Shown here piece after piece: positions 1 to 9,308 of a stretch of DNA of 64,000 bases. Below the pieces are notes generated by a model. It did not search any database, was not told where the DNA came from, and saw only the letters and a list, made by a program, of their open reading frames with translations. Both the position numbers and the translations under genes were made by a program. Within the stretch, counting starts at the first letter, position 1; each line of letters begins with the position of its first letter. Source of the stretch: Brachionus plicatilis (Eukaryota; Rotifera; Eurotatoria; Ploima; Brachionidae); assembly GCA_010279815.1 (NCBI GenBank), contig QEOQ01000508.1, forward strand, positions 4,153,342-4,217,341, in the 5' to 3' direction.

Positions 1-18
1 CCATACGTATTTTTGCAG

Positions 19-681
19 TGTGTCAACTTGCCGTGCAAATTCATGCTCGCCTACGTCATCAAACACAAAATGAGATGCGAGTACCTTAGCGTGACCAGCG
101 AGGGCTTCCGCTTCAGACAAAAAATGTTCCGCTCTTTCAACGAGCTCGTCTCTTGGTTCAAGCAGCACTTTAACGAGCCGGTGCCCCAGCCCCTCTCCCA
201 GATGACCCAGTCCCAGCCGCAGACCCAGCTGATGATGAGTCAAATGAGCTCGATGAGCGTGTCCAGTCAGCCCATGCAGACAGACGATGCGGCCAACACG
301 TCCAAAGACAGGGCGGACTTTGAGCCGGCCCGGGCTCGCTCTGGCTTCGGCGACAGGGAACGCGGCCCCAGAGGGGGCATGCGGCCCAGGGGCGGCTTTG
401 ATCGAGGACGCGGTGCGCGTGGTGCCAATAGGGCCGGCTATGGAGGCACACGCGACCACTTCAGGACCAACACTGACTGGAATGTGGACAACCGAAGGCA
501 CAAGGACGACGATTGGGATGAGGGTGGCTCTAGGGCGCCGTCAAACAACTGGAAAAGTACGGCATATGAGCCTGGTAAAGATGATTATGTGCCGCGGCCG
601 TCCTCGCCGCTACCGCCGCCGCCGCCGCCCCCCACCAGGCCCCAGGCTGTCATTAATAACGATGATGAAATGTGGGATTAA
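19..681 (+). CDS. SPT6: SPT6 transcription elongation factor, C-terminal exon (5' partial)
   Basis: This is the last coding exon of the histone chaperone and elongation factor SPT6, which binds the phosphorylated RNA polymerase II linker through a tandem SH2 module. The bases before 19 end in a splice-acceptor pattern (ttttgcag), so the rest of the gene lies upstream of the window. The first ~55 residues match the end of the second SH2 domain: KFMLAY, EYLSVTSEGFRFR and ELVSWFKQHF resemble the human KFLLGY, EYVTVTPEGFRYR and GLFRWFKDHY. A low-complexity tail follows, with Q/M/S-rich stretches, an RGG box (repeated RGG, RPRGG, GRGAR) and a proline run, ending ...DDEMWD. The GC content is far above the flanks, as expected for coding sequence here. 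A polyadenylation signal AATAAA lies at 956-961. The family assignment is secure for the SH2 part; the tail is not conserved enough to judge. Confidence 0.88.
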   Translation, partial: CVNLPCKFMLAYVIKHKMRCEYLSVTSEGFRFRQKMFRSFNELVSWFKQHFNEPVPQPLSQMTQSQPQTQLMMSQMSSMSVSSQPMQTDDAANTSKDRADFEPARARSGFGDRERGPRGGMRPRGGFDRGRGARGANRAGYGGTRDHFRTNTDWNVDNRRHKDDDWDEGGSRAPSNNWKSTAYEPGKDDYVPRPSSPLPPPPPPPTRPQAVINNDDEMWD

Positions 682-1182
682 ATGTAAAATATTGGATTAA
701 TAGAAGAAAAAAATTGATTAGATTTTGTGATTTTTTTTTTGTTTATGTTGGGGTTATCGTTTTCAATTGATTAGTCACTGTTCGGCTATTAAAGGCTTAT
801 TTTATATTTTAAATATTTTTAATTTTTTTTCTTTCTTTTTTCTTTCGATTTCTATCTCTCTCTTTTTTTTTTTTTTTGTTTATTCACATTGTTTAAATTT
901 ATCACAAAAAATAAATAATTAAATATTTTTGTTGTAATTGTTTAATTCCAATTTGAATAAAGAAATTAAAATTGTATTATAGACTTACAATAAAATACAA
1001 TAGAAATTTAGTTATTGTTTACTTTTTTTCAAGCGAATTAACTGAGTATATAATTTATGTTATTTAACAAAAAGACTTGGATAGTTTATATTTTTTCTAA
1101 ATTTTAAAATTAAATTTTTTCACCTGAACAAATATTCTGATTTTGATAAAAGTGACGCTCAATTAATTTTTGGCTTTGGTTA

Positions 1183-2252
1183 TAGGGTTGTTAATCGAAA
1201 TTTTTTATTTCGAAGTTTTTTCAAAATTATTTCACTTGGATTTTTTTTCCAAACCTTGAAAATCGTTTTTTTCTAATTGAGTAAAAAAACCTTCAAAATT
1301 TTTTGCTAAGTTTGAAAAAATTAAACCTTGAAATTTCAAATTTTCTTTTTGTGCAATTTATTAAATTGGAGAATTAATTTAACACAAAAAAATTTCGATA
1401 TCATAAAATCGATTTATAAAAAAAGGAAATTATAGTTTAAAAATTTTGAACTTGAGAGTAATTAAATCGGATTAAAAAATAAAAAAGTTTAAAATTTGTT
1501 TTTCATTATAAAATTGACCATATTTAAAACAGACGGTTTCATCAGATTTCTTTGGTCATTTTGAACTAAACCTGCATTGCTGAAAAGGTTTTCAATTTTC
1601 AAAATCTAAACAACGCCTTTTTGATGGTTTGTCAGTAACAATCGAATTTTGGGTTATGTTATTAACTTTGAGTAAATACTTTGAAACCTCATTTGAAGAA
1701 CCATTGTAAATAGTTATTTCTTTTAAACAAATCCTGCATTTTGCTTAAGCTTTATCTGTCTTAGACGCATAATGCAACCATACCCAAGATCTTGGTTCAA
1801 TCAATTGCTTTTCACCTTTTCTTGGCTAATAGAAGTTAGGGTTTCGGTATTATTAGAATTTGTTCTATCGGTAAGAATTTTTAATATTTTTTCTAGTTAT
1901 AAATTGAAAAAATACAAAATGCTGAAAAGAAGTTTTATTTGATATTTTTGTAAATATATTATAATTTGGAAAATGCAAAATCTCAAAATTAGACATTTCA
2001 AACTTGAAATTTTTGGACTTGAAATTATTTTTAAAGTCTCTTAATGTAGAAAAAATTGCTTGAAATTTTTACTTCAAGATATTAAATTTTAATCTTGAAG
2101 TTTTAATTTCAATCTGAGAAATTAAAAAGATTGAAATTTTGCTTTCAAGTAAGAAATTTAAAGTATGCAGGCATTTCGAAGTTTCATTTTTTAATTATGA
2201 AATATAAAAAAAAAATTCAATGTTTCAAAATTTAGTGCGTTTAACAACCCTA
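1183..2252. mobile_element. hAT-like DNA element with 8-bp TSD and iterated TTGAAATTT motifs
   Basis: The ends are TAGGGTTGTTAA at 1183 and its reverse complement ending at 2252. They are flanked by an exact 8-bp duplication, TTTGGTTA, at 1175-1182 and 2253-2260. The inner flanks carry many copies of a CTTGAAATTT-like motif on both strands. The only coding trace is a decayed BED zinc finger on the minus strand (see 1592-1798). An 8-bp duplication together with a BED finger fits the hAT superfamily. It sits between the SPT6 3' UTR and a duplicate of that UTR. Confidence 0.8.
1592..1798 (-). pseudogene. BED-type zinc finger remnant inside the 1183-2252 element
   Basis: Read on the minus strand this gives a 68-codon stretch with one internal TAA. 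It contains, in order, WVWLHYAS, AKCRICLKE, YNGSSNEVSKYLLKV and KPSKRRCLDFEN. That is the layout of a BED finger: a VW aromatic start, then AKCxxC, then a G-S-(T/S)-x-N-x-x-x-x-(H/Y)L segment. The zinc-binding histidines of the second half are lost, and a stop interrupts the reading frame just before AKC. BED fingers form the N-terminal DNA-binding module of many hAT transposases. No catalytic hAT segment is seen within the element, so it is a non-autonomous, decayed copy. Confidence 0.65.
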
Positions 2253-2261
2253 TTTGGTTAT

Positions 2262-3000
2262 TAATTATCTATAAGATTAATAGAAGAAGAAAGTGAATAG
2301 AATTTTATGCTGAGGATATTGTTTTCAATTAATTAGTCACTTGGCTACAAAATCTTTAAGAATATTGTTTCCGCACAAAGAAAAATCTTTTCAACACAAA
2401 AAAAATCTGTTCAGCACAAAGACCCCTCTTCTCAGCACCAAAAATCTAATAAGTCTAAAAAAGCTTTTTAGCACAAAAATTTTGTGTTTAAACCAAAATT
2501 TTATTTTAAAAAAAAATGCAAAATATTTATTTAATTTTTAAATTAAGTCAAATTTAATGCCTGGAATGCCATCTTTCAGCCAATTTGTTCCTTCCTTTTT
2601 TCTATATAAATTTTGGAATGTATTTTTTGTTAACTCATTTGTTGATATATAAATTTTGAAATTTTTCTTTTTTAATTTCAAATACAAAAAATTCATGCAA
2701 AATAAAATTATTGTTTAAAAACAAAATTTTTGTGCTCTAAAGCTTTTTTAGATGATTCAAATTTTTTGTGCTGAGAAGAGGGATCTTTAGTTGATCAGAT
2801 TTTTTTTACGCTAAAAAGATTTTTGTTTGTGCGGAAAAGGGAGACCCAAAATCTTTCTTTTTCCTTTTTCGCTTTATTAATTAATTTTGTTTAACTTTAT
2901 CACATAAAATAAATAATTAAATATTTTAATAAAGATTTTGAAATTTTAAAATAAGACATGGGAAATTTAGTTTTTTTTTTAATTCAAAAATAAGTAAGGT
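2262..3000 (+). repeat. Duplicate of the SPT6 3' UTR, split by a transposon
   Basis: The sequence at 2275-2345 repeats that at about 695-785 (gattaatagaagaa, then ttcaatta/gattagtcact). After the 2358-2847 insertion the similarity resumes at about 2857-2940 with 835-925 (ctttcttttt..., ttatcacaaaaaataaataattaaat). The duplicate carries no coding sequence. The parent copy is the 3' UTR of SPT6. Confidence 0.6.
2358..2847. mobile_element. GGGTCT-family mini-transposon F1 with GCACAAA iterons
   Basis: An exact 9-bp duplication, AAAATCTTT, flanks the element at 2349-2357 and 2848-2856. The right end reads AGACCC (GGGTCT outward); the left end has diverged. Both arms carry iterons of about 20-21 bp, built on GCACAAA followed by AAATCTTTTC, pointing inward. 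Left-arm copies include CGCACAAAG, ACACAAAA, GCACAAAG and GCACCAAAA; the right arm is the mirror image. A 66-codon open stretch over the left arm is just the iterons translated. No convincing protein is seen. The element interrupts the duplicated SPT6 3' UTR. Confidence 0.75.
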
Positions 3001-3016
3001 TGGCTATGAATAATAC

Positions 3017-3180
3017 AGTGCTGCTATGATACCTTGAATTCACCATATTTAACGTAAATTTTGGTATATTCACGATATTTTACCATATTACCGTAAAATA
3101 TGGTAATCTAAACAACGGTATTTTTCGTAAAATAAAGATAATTATCGTAAATTACGGATAATTGTTGAAAAATTCAGTGA
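3017..3180. repeat. MITE-like end fragment with ACGTAAA/TACCATATT palindromes
   Basis: It starts TACAGTGCTGCTATGATACC, which resembles the end of the 58090-58550 repeat (GTGCTGCTACGAT). Inverted ATATTTTACC/GGTAAAATAT motifs follow. No matching far end was found nearby, so this is a solo or decayed copy. The stretch from 3180 to 4565 is otherwise AT-rich and shows nothing convincing. Confidence 0.35.
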
Positions 3181-4565
3181 AAAAAATATTTCCAAAATTT
3201 CTCGAAAAAAACCGATTTTCATGAAAAAAAATTTTTTTTTTTGAATTATTGAAAAAGGGCAAATAGGAAAAAAAGGAAAAATGGATTTTTTATTATTATA
3301 TATCTTTTTTTAAACAAATTATGAAAATTAATATTTTAATATTATTTACAAAACAGATTTTATTTTCTAGCGTTTATTGCCTCTTTGAATATGGATCCTT
3401 TAAAATAAATTTCACATTTATTAGTTTTCCCAGATTAAGAGCTTGGCTTTTAAATCAGATCTTAAAAAAATATGATACAAAATTCAAAGACACAAAATAA
3501 AAAGTATATTAGTAGATTTGAATAAAAAATTCGAGATAAATAACTTTTATAGAAAATTAATATATTATTCAAGAAATAATTTATTTGGAACGTAGATAAT
3601 TGATATGTGAAGAAAATATTTATTTTAAGAGTATTAGTATATTTATTTTTGATAATTCAACTTCAATTATTTTTTAATCAGCTAAAAGCATTTTCATTAA
3701 ATTTTTTCAAAAATTACATACTGAAACTTAAAAAATAAAAAATTAAATAAAATTGTACAAATAAATTAAGAAAATTGAATTAAATTATACAAGGAAACAA
3801 AAGGAAAATAAAATAATTAAATATTTTTTTATTTACTTGTAAAATTTTATCTTAATTTTGCATTATTTTAATTTATTAAATATAAGTATAAAGGGGAGAA
3901 AGTCCAAAGTTAATTAATTGATTAAATAGCTTATTTAGCCATCTAATAAAAAATAACCTTAAGAATTTTTATAAAAAATGTCTCAAGAATCACCTACTTT
4001 AATACCTTATATTGATCTGCTCAATATAGATTTTAACACGCAAAATGATGTTGAAGAAGTAGAAACAAAATTTTTTTTTTTATTTCCTTGTTTTCAGAAT
4101 GATATAAAAATAAAAAATTCAAATAGAGTCAAATAAAAATCATGAGTAAAAAATAAATAAGTTTAAATATAAAGTATTAAAAAAAAAATCAAGACAAAAA
4201 TAAGTATTAATTAATTTGTTTGTTTTTTAAATTTATTTTGGGTTGTCCACATAAACAATAAATATCTACTAATAAAATCTTTAATCTACTTTGATCAATT
4301 TTTTACTCTTTTATAATAAAAAAAATTATCTTCTATAAATATGATTTATCTACTGACCAAAATTTAGCCCATTATAGAAAACCTTTATGAATGAGACAAA
4401 TCACGTGTCATTTCGTGAATATCAAACATTTACCTTTCGAAATGGTCGTTCATTTTCAATGATCATCGACCTGGCCTAGTTAAAAAAAAAATTTCAAATA
4501 ACATTTAATCCATAAAAAAAAATAATAAAATTACAAAAAAAAAAAATAATTTTATTCATAAAAAA

Positions 4566-5606
4566 ATGGCATATTCAGAAAAATCCTCGGCATTCAAAGA
4601 GGAATTGATAATCAAAGACCGCCTTTCGCTCACAGACAAGCTCAACAATTTTCTTCTATTCGTTTGGCACCCGGAACGAAAAGAAATATTTGGCAGGGAC
4701 GGACTTAGCTGGGCAAAACTTGGCCTCTTTTACGCCTGTTTTTACATGGCAATAGCGGGCCTATTCTGCACCATGCTGGCAATTTTCATGGCCATTATTG
4801 ACAAGCGAGAGCCCACCTACTACAACGACTTTAGTGTCATGTGGAATCAAAAGGTGGACACTCTGCGAGTCGGTGTCAGTCCTGGCCTCGGATTTAGGCC
4901 CCAAAAAGATTCCATCACTACTTTGATTAGAGTGAAATCAAGTGAAAAGAACATCTCTCATCCCTTCTCTTACATGCACTATGTGCGCATGATGGACGAA
5001 TTTTTAAGCACCTATCTAATAAATGACAAGCGGGGCGAACAAATAATTAACTGTGACTTCAACTCGGACCCGGACTATCTGGAAAAACAGTTCAATTTGA
5101 ACAAAGTGTGCAGGTTTGAAATAGTTGAGATGTTCGGACCGGACAATATGTGCACCCAGACCAGAAACTATGAATTTGACAAGTCAAAGCCGTGTGTGCT
5201 GCTAAAAATGAACAAAATTTATGACTGGAGACCAGAGCCCTACGGACCAGATGACAAACTTCCAGCTGAGTTGGTGCCCTATGAGGAGGTGGTGCGCGCC
5301 AACCCGAGGAACATTTTTGTGCTGTGCTTTGGCGAGAACCAGGTCGATATGGATTTTATCGGCCCGGTGACTTTTTTTTCGCGCACGCCAGATGGACAAG
5401 GCAAATATCCCATCGGGTTCATTCCCTTCTACTATTTTCCATACAAGAATCAAGATGGATACAGATCGCCGCTGGTCTTTGCCTATTTCGGTAATATTAC
5501 CACCAATGTGCTCGTCAATGTGATGTGCAAGGCATATGCTAAAAATATTTTCAGGAATAATTTGTACCGAATGGGCGCTGTGCACTTCGAGATAATCATT
5601 GACTAG
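4566..5606 (+). CDS. Na+/K+-ATPase beta subunit (nervana-like), intronless
   Basis: The 346-residue protein matches the usual beta-subunit length of about 300-350. It is the glycosylated type II membrane subunit that folds and stabilises the alpha subunit of Na+/K+- or H+/K+-ATPase at the plasma membrane. The N-terminus is cytoplasmic and contains the typical FLWHPE-like stretch (LFVWHPERKEIFGRDGLSWAKLG). One transmembrane helix follows at about residues 57-80, with the family's aromatic FYACFYMAIAGLF pattern. The ectodomain has paired cysteines (Cys-165, Cys-180 and later ones), GENQ near residue 255 and YFPY near 300, all typical positions. N-glycosylation sequons occur (for example NITT). 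The ATG at 4566 follows an A-rich leader and is the first in frame. AATAAA at 5757-5762 is the likely polyadenylation signal. Single-exon structure and much higher GC than the surroundings suggest possible retrocopy origin, but the frame is intact. Confidence 0.9.
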   Translation: MAYSEKSSAFKEELIIKDRLSLTDKLNNFLLFVWHPERKEIFGRDGLSWAKLGLFYACFYMAIAGLFCTMLAIFMAIIDKREPTYYNDFSVMWNQKVDTLRVGVSPGLGFRPQKDSITTLIRVKSSEKNISHPFSYMHYVRMMDEFLSTYLINDKRGEQIINCDFNSDPDYLEKQFNLNKVCRFEIVEMFGPDNMCTQTRNYEFDKSKPCVLLKMNKIYDWRPEPYGPDDKLPAELVPYEEVVRANPRNIFVLCFGENQVDMDFIGPVTFFSRTPDGQGKYPIGFIPFYYFPYKNQDGYRSPLVFAYFGNITTNVLVNVMCKAYAKNIFRNNLYRMGAVHFEIIID

Positions 5607-5779
5607 AGATCAACAGTTCTCACTCAGAGTTAATACAGATTCCTAATTTTTTTTATTTTTTTTTATTTTTTTTTTTTGTTGTTGATGGATTATTATTTAA
5701 AATTGAAAAAATATAGCATTTAATTGTTTTATAGTTCGATGTAAATTTTTTTTTTCAATAAAAAGATTTCAATAGAAAG

Positions 5780-6450
5780 ACAAGTTCTTCTCATTGCATC
5801 CTTTGCCTGGTATTTTTTTGAACAATTTTAAAAAACTTGAAAATTATTCAGTTGAAACTTAAGAAAAGCTTATTTTAATAAGTTATTTAATTAATTTACA
5901 ATACTGATTCGACAAGTGGAATTTACGAAAAATTACGTAAATTTACGAAATTTTTCGATATTTTACGTAAATTTTCGCAAATTTACCCTATTTTACTTTG
6001 GCAAAAAAATGGCCGAATTTTTGTAAATTTTGGTAAATTTTCACTCAAAATAAAATTTCAGAGATTCTATTGCTTTTTTGACAAAAAGAAAATTAGCGAA
6101 AATTTACGTAATTTTACGAACGTAAATCTACGTAAATTTTCGTAAATTTACCTTATTTTACGTAAATTCCACTTGTCGAATCAATACTATATTTATTCCA
6201 TATTTTAATAATAAATTGTCCTTCTAAACATGAAAATATGAGCTTTCTTTTAATTTATTGAGAAAAAGTTTTGAAAATTTTTTTTCCTAAATTTGCAAAA
6301 CTGATATTATTCTAATTAATTTTTCTAAATCTTTTTAAAATTATAAATTAAACATAATCATACTTTAAAAAAACTAAAAATCAGCAGATAGACGTTTAAC
6401 TCGATTTTGAGCATCTTTTTAAGTCAGAGAAGGATGTTCTGTACAATTAG
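5780..6450 (+). repeat. Segmental duplicate of the HIT gene 3' end and flank
   Basis: From 5780 the sequence repeats the last ~27 codons, stop and downstream flank of the HIT-domain gene (18190-18395). It then matches 19197-19385 up to about 6450. The copied coding tail reads DKFFSLHPLPGIFLNNFKKL and has no upstream part, so it is a dead fragment. The two copies differ by one insertion each: 5906-6182 here and about 18396-19196 in the parent. The fragment begins ~20 bp after the polyadenylation signal of the ATPase beta gene. Confidence 0.85.
5906..6182. mobile_element. MITE, 277 bp, perfect 22-bp inverted ends
   Basis: The inverted ends begin GATTCGACAAGTGGAATTTA and match over 22 bp. A direct repeat AATACT flanks the element (5900-5905, 6183-6188). 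The inside is made of ACGTAAATTTACG-type palindromes and has no ORF. Comparison with the parental copy at 18290-18320, which lacks it, shows that it is an insertion. Confidence 0.85.
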
Positions 6451-7560
6451 ATTTTTTTTTTGTTAAGAATATGATTTCTATTAATGAATTTCTAGGTAAG
6501 TTTTTTAACATTAAATTATGAACTTGGTCAGGTCCTGATGCCGCTTCATTTTTCAACCTTTATAAAGCCTTATTAATTCATTTAAGCAAATTGGATCATT
6601 AAAATTAGACTAGTTATAATTTCTATATAAAGAAATCAGGGTTAGAATTTAGTATTTCGATATATTTCTCAGAATCAATTAAATCAGAATTAGGACAAAA
6701 TATTGAAGATAAGAGTTCTCTGAAGCATTAACCCTTTTCTTCATTAGTTTTGAATTCCTTTTCATTTAAAATCAAGTTAGGAATTAAATTTGATCTTTTT
6801 TTTGTTCTAAATTTATTAATTTTTTTCCGAAAAGGTCTACTTGTCAGTGGGTTTTTTCCCATCTTCTTAATAAAATCAAACCAATTTTGATTCCAGAATT
6901 TTTTAAAGAGGCCTTTAACTCAGATATAAGTTGATTAAAACTTTGCTTTAGCTTTTGACAGCGAGTTTTCTGGAAGATTCTTACTTTCCTACGTTCTTTG
7001 ATCAAATTAACAATGTTCAGTGGAAGACTCGTTTTGCAGATTTTCTGAGAAAGATATGGAATGCTTTTATGTGAAGCAGGAATAATTTTTTCTGTAATTT
7101 TATCATTTAGTTGGTCTATTCTGAGGGAACTTTCAGTGATATTCACTATTTGAGAATTTAAAATCTCGCTGAATAATTGCAAGTTTGCTTTCTCAAAGTT
7201 AAACCTTTTAGCTGCTGATTTATTTTCTAATTGATAGCCCATAGAAATCGATGCTTCGATTGAAAAATGGTCAAAAGTGATGTCTTGACTATTTAAGACA
7301 ATAAAGACGAGAATTTTGTCAATTAAAGAAGATGAAACTAAAAAAAGGTCAAGAATTTCAAAGTAATTCCTATTAAAAATATTGAAAGGAGGACTCTGAT
7401 TATTGATAACTGAAAAGTCTAACTCATTGATTATTCTTTCAAACAATATGCAATTTTCATTTTCCCCAACGCAGCCTTTTTGTGAAAATAATTTCTTTCA
7501 TATCAGGCTATTTATACTCTGTTAAATTAGCTAAACTAATTTTAAAAGAGTCTGAGCCGA
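6430..7560 (-). pseudogene. Jockey/CR1-type LINE remnant: endonuclease end, linker, start of RT
   Basis: Read on the minus strand, an open stretch of 200 codons (7446-6844) contains NELDFSVINNQSP, FNRNYFEILDLFL, TFDHFSIE and then a basic linker with NLIKERRKVR. This is the end of an APE-type endonuclease and the following linker of a non-LTR retrotransposon. Further on, with frameshifts, AASGPDQVHNLMLKNLP is the start of the reverse-transcriptase domain (usually KAPGPDxIxNxLLK). The remaining RT and the 3' end are absent. Frameshifts and stops mark it as dead. Confidence 0.8.
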
Positions 7561-7610
7561 ATCTTTTTTTTTCAAAATAAATATTTAATAAACTTTTTCT
7601 CGTGTGTTTA

Positions 7611-8006
7611 TCTGTCAAGTCGCACTGTTAGTCCTTCCCCTCTCATTTTTTCATCCGGACTTGGGACCGGCAACGGTATGATTGCAACTCAACAGTCAGC
7701 GGCCAAAGTTACATATGGGACGTTCATCATAAACAGCGCCACTCATCCGAGCACTTAATGGCTGCGAACTCGGCAACTATTTAGACTAGCTTGGAACCAC
7801 AAACCAAGCGTATCTATATCTGGATACAAGCTTATCCAAACTAAAGACACTTTACTTTTTTCACTAAGGCTCTTGGACCCAACAGACTATCATCAGCTCT
7901 AGCTTGCAAGCCTCCTCATCCCGGCCTCTATGCGCCTGCATCATCATCACCCCTCCTCTTTTTTCACCCGGGCTTGGGACCGGCCATGTGGGCAGAGTTA
8001 ATAACA
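7611..8006. repeat. GC-richer dispersed repeat with duplicated CTTGGGACCGGC motif
   Basis: This ~400-bp island has much higher GC than its flanks. It begins and ends with near-copies of one motif: CATCCGGACTTGGGACCGGC at 7651-7670 and CACCCGGGCTTGGGACCGGC about 313 bp later. There is no long ORF. It lies on the 5' side of the minus-strand LINE at 6430-7560 and may be that LINE's 5' region, or an independent SINE-like copy. I cannot name its family. Confidence 0.45.
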
Positions 8007-8017
8007 AAGATTTTTTT

Positions 8018-9277
8018 ATTTTTTTAAAAAGAAAAAAAAATAAAAGTAAAAAATAAGATAAAAGAGTAAAAATAATTTAAGTTATAAATAAGTTAAATAT
8101 TACAATTAAAATAAATAAAGAAATATTAAGAAATGATAATGATAGAGAGTTTCAGAATACTTTTTTTAAATATTTTATGGTTTAGGAAGAAAAGAAAAAA
8201 TTGTAAGGTATGTGTTCATTTTAAAAATTAAATTTTAATATCTCACTTTTATCCTGCTTTTTCAAAATTATATGAAAATTATCATTAAAAGACGAAAATA
8301 TACATCTTATAAATTTATAATTACTTAAATAAATTTTTTGACACAACTTAATTTTTAGCAGGGTTGAGATAAAAAATCAATTTTGTAAAATACAGAAAAT
8401 TTTACGGGGCAGTCGGGTTACTTTTGTTGGTAAAGGGTGACATTTTGCTTAACGAGTGAGTTTTCGGTTTAATTTTACAAAAAATTTGACAATTAGGTAA
8501 ACACTATTAACTTGCCGGTCTTTAGAGGTGAGTCAAAATCTTGAAATTTTGGTGCAAAAATTTCGAATTTTCTCATTTTAATTTGCTTAAATTTAAAAAT
8601 TTTACAAAAAAGTCAGCTGGTTGGGCTAAGTTACAATATAAAATCAGACTTGTGGGTAAGTCAAAAATTTAAGCCATTTTTAAGTCATTTTTAATTGAAA
8701 TCAATTACTCAAGATATATTTTTTTTAAAGTTAAGTCATTTGACTTGACTTTGAATTTATTTTTAATTTTAGAAATAAATTTAAAAAAAAAATTTTCTTA
8801 AATTTCTAGATCGATTTCTAATTGCATGAGGCCTCGTGATGAATGATGCTATGGAGAGTATCAAATTTTAGCTATTAAAGGTATTATCAAAGATGATACC
8901 ATAAATTAAGCTATATTATTTATGTAATTTTTAAACTTTGTTTTTTTTGTTAAAATGGTTATAGTAATTTTTTATGAAAATCAAATTGATAAACAATATT
9001 AGAATAAATATATTCAAAACTTTATTTTAATCGAGTGAAAATAAAAAATTAAATTTTGTTATCATCTTTGATAAATAAAATACGCTGACAACAATTTAGT
9101 TATCAGAATGTAAATAGAGTACCAAATGAAAACATTTTATATTATTATTTATAATAACTTTAATTAATTTCGTTTATTTTAATCCTATTTACTTTATTTT
9201 TTTTCCATTTTTAATTCTGAAGGAGCTCAAGCTCGGTCCAGAAAAACAAATAAATTAAATAAACTAGAAAGAAAAGT
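8018..9277. other. AT-rich stretch without a recognisable gene
   Basis: No coding sequence is supported. At 8640-8760, short AAGTCA/TGACTT repeats resemble the better-preserved repeat at 22857-23166 and may be a decayed copy. The end of the stretch (about 9215-9277) may be LINE sequence on the minus strand (GSIE, then DFSF). Confidence 0.3.
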
Positions 9278-9308
9278 CTTCAATAGATCCAATTAAAGAT
9301 TTATAAAT
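9278..9308. repeat. 31-bp target-site duplication, left copy
   Basis: It is identical to 9991-10021 (CTTCAATAGATCC... to ...TTTATAAAT). Both copies encode the same LINE peptide, IYKSLIGSIE, on the minus strand. They are therefore duplicated target sequence rather than part of the inserted element. Confidence 0.8.

Noticed and set aside
2341..2541. 66-codon open frame
   Set aside because: It is a translation of the F1 iterons, starts at TTG and has no features of a protein.
3978..4136. 52-codon ORF starting MSQESPTLIPYIDLLN
   Set aside because: It has an ATG and a stop, but its second half is poly-Phe and Lys/Asn from AT-rich sequence. No motif or splice model supports it.
5202..5585. 127-codon minus-strand frame
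   Set aside because: It is antisense to the ATPase beta gene, whose sense frame has clear family motifs.
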